A stretch of 64,000 nt of DNA from positions 62,001 through 126,000 of the forward strand of contig JAPCYN010000001.1 of NCBI GenBank assembly GCA_025941565.1, given 5' to 3'. The position numbers were made by a program, and so were the translations under genes. This stretch comes from Legionella sp. 515359. Its GTDB lineage: Bacteria > Pseudomonadota > Gammaproteobacteria > Legionellales > Legionellaceae. Below are positions 62,658 through 64,000 of the stretch, one piece after another. Each line of letters begins with the position of its first letter. The stretch's first letter is position 1. The notes below the pieces were generated by a model. It searched no databases. It worked only from the letters and a program-made list of their open reading frames with translations, and was not told the DNA's origin.

Positions 62658-64000
62658 GTGGGTAATTCAGGACAATTTATATCTGCAAGGATGGGCTGTG
62701 TAGAACAAATACATTTTGTTGGAATTGGTGGTGTTGGTATGTGCGGTATTGCTGAAGTATTACACTACCAGGGATATCGTATTACAGGCTCTGATTTAGG
62801 TGAAGGCAGTACAGTACAACGGTTAAAATCCTTAGGAATCCCTGTTTATATGGGGCATAAGGCGGAGCATATAAAAGGTGCGGATGTCGTAGTGCGTTCT
62901 TCGGCTGTTGGGATGAATAATCCTGAAATTGTGGCAGCTCGTGAGCAAATGATTCCGGTAATCCCACGCGCAGCGATGCTTGCTGAGCTCATGCGCTTTC
63001 GTCATGGTATTGCTGTTGCTGGAACCCATGGTAAAACAACCACAACCAGTCTGGTAAGTAGTCTCCTGGCTGAAGGTGGATTGGATCCCAGTTTTGTAAT
63101 CGGTGGAAAATTGAATAGTCTGGGAGTCAATGCTCAACTGGGTCAATCCCCATATTTTGTTGTTGAGGCTGATGAAAGCGATGCATCGTTCCTATTTTTA
63201 AAACCCATGATGGCCATAGTGACCAATATTGATGCAGATCATATGGACAACTATGAGAATGATTTTGATAAATTAAGAACAACTTTTCTGGAGTTTTTAC
63301 ATCATTTACCTTTTTACGGTTTGGCGGTGGTATGCATTGATGATCCTGAAGTGCGCAAAATCATCCCTGCTATCGAAAGACCTACATTAACTTATGGATT
63401 TTCTGAAGAAGCTCATTATCGTGCGATAAATTGGACGCAAAATGAACTCATTAGCGAATTTACTGTGGTACGTCCTGTTCCTTATTCCGAACTAAAAATC
63501 CAATTTCAGTATCCAGGTCGTCACAATGTGTTAAATGCCCTGGCTTCAATCGTGATTGCGACACAATTAGGTGTGGATGATGCTTCCATTAAACGCGCTT
63601 TGGCAAAATTCCAAGGAGTAGGTCGTCGTTTTCAAATGTTGGGCGAGAAACAATTTGAGAAGGGTTCTGCTCTTGTTGTTGATGATTATGGTCACCATCC
63701 CCAAGAAATTCTATCAACCATTGATGCATTTCGGCATGTTTGGCCAAACAAACGCCTCGTTCATGTCTTTCAACCGCATCGTTATACGCGGACTCAATCC
63801 CTGCAGGATCAATTTGTGGATGTGTTGAGTCTCGCTGATGAATTGTTCTTGTTTGATATTTACTCTGCAGGAGAACCAGAAATTCCTGGGATAACCAGTG
63901 AGAGTCTGGCTCAAAAAATTAGAAGTAAAGATAAAACAGTGACTATTGTGAATGAACAATCGCTTAAAGCAAAGCTGAATCAGTTAATTAAAGACGGCGA
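62658..64000 (+). CDS. murC: UDP-MurNAc:L-alanine ligase, cut by window end
   Basis: MurC adds L-alanine to UDP-MurNAc, the first amino acid of the peptide stem. About 447 residues are visible and the frame is still open at 64000. The Rossmann loop [17 protein letters not shown], the ATP loop [40 protein letters not shown] and FQPHRYTRT identify it. I choose the GTG at 62658 because AAGGGGGCG lies just upstream; an ATG at 62691 is the alternative. It directly follows ftsW. Confidence 0.94.
   Translation, partial: MGNSGQFISARMGCVEQIHFVGIGGVGMCGIAEVLHYQGYRITGSDLGEGSTVQRLKSLGIPVYMGHKAEHIKGADVVVRSSAVGMNNPEIVAAREQMIPVIPRAAMLAELMRFRHGIAVAGTHGKTTTTSLVSSLLAEGGLDPSFVIGGKLNSLGVNAQLGQSPYFVVEADESDASFLFLKPMMAIVTNIDADHMDNYENDFDKLRTTFLEFLHHLPFYGLAVVCIDDPEVRKIIPAIERPTLTYGFSEEAHYRAINWTQNELISEFTVVRPVPYSELKIQFQYPGRHNVLNALASIVIATQLGVDDASIKRALAKFQGVGRRFQMLGEKQFEKGSALVVDDYGHHPQEILSTIDAFRHVWPNKRLVHVFQPHRYTRTQSLQDQFVDVLSLADELFLFDIYSAGEPEIPGITSESLAQKIRSKDKTVTIVNEQSLKAKLNQLIKDG

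Overview
The window reads as the chromosome of a Legionella species. It carries the large Dot/Icm type IVB secretion block in the Legionella order (icmT-S-R-Q-P-O-N-M-L-K-E-G-C-D-J-B), an Entner-Doudoroff operon next to a secreted glucoamylase, and effector-like genes, all in AT-rich DNA. The icmR position is filled by a protein that looks unlike L. pneumophila IcmR, and tphA-icmF-icmH do not follow icmB. Both points suggest a species other than L. pneumophila. Identifications come from motif reading and memory of the families; no search was run.

Layout. 1-4101 (+): end of a SCO-like gene, heme A synthase, heme O synthase, SCO1 (cytochrome oxidase maturation) and rimK. 4175-8174 (-): a DHA2-type drug exporter, a large zeta-toxin-like P-loop protein and a small HTH protein. 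8458-15660 (+): zwf-pgl-edd-glk-eda and a sugar porter, which carry glucose to pyruvate plus glyceraldehyde 3-phosphate. The glucoamylase on the opposite strand (15773-17059) would supply the glucose. 17269-22721 (-): hemH, a membrane fusion protein and an RND pump in one overlapping operon, plus a cold-shock protein.

22972-40678 (+): a small unknown gene, then sixteen Dot/Icm genes. They encode the core-complex proteins (DotK lipoprotein, DotH, DotG, DotF), inner-membrane proteins (DotI, DotJ, DotE, DotP, IcmT), the coupling complex (DotL, DotM, DotN, IcmS), the DotO ATPase, and IcmQ with its probable FIR partner. 40679-41053 is noncoding, with nested inverted repeats and the tail of a lost gene.

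41054-48853: a diguanylate cyclase, a histidine kinase/response regulator pair divergent from a Spy/CpxP-like periplasmic protein with palindromic and tandem sites between them, an OxyR-type regulator divergent from ahpC-ahpD, a PspC protein and a dicarboxylate/amino-acid symporter. 49150-52005: two probable Dot/Icm effectors. The first is a coiled-coil protein with a membrane hairpin and a C-terminal PPxY motif. The second is a histone-deacetylase-fold protein resembling LphD. 52021-64000: an HAD acid phosphatase (-), then smc-zipA and part of the division/cell-wall cluster (murF-mraY-murD-ftsW-murC, murC cut by the window end), with murE and murG absent from their usual places.

The items most worth following up are the FIR gene with a strong terminator before icmQ, the scar after icmB, the LphD-like deacetylase with an altered zinc ligand, its PPxY neighbour, and the zeta-like protein beside an HTH gene.
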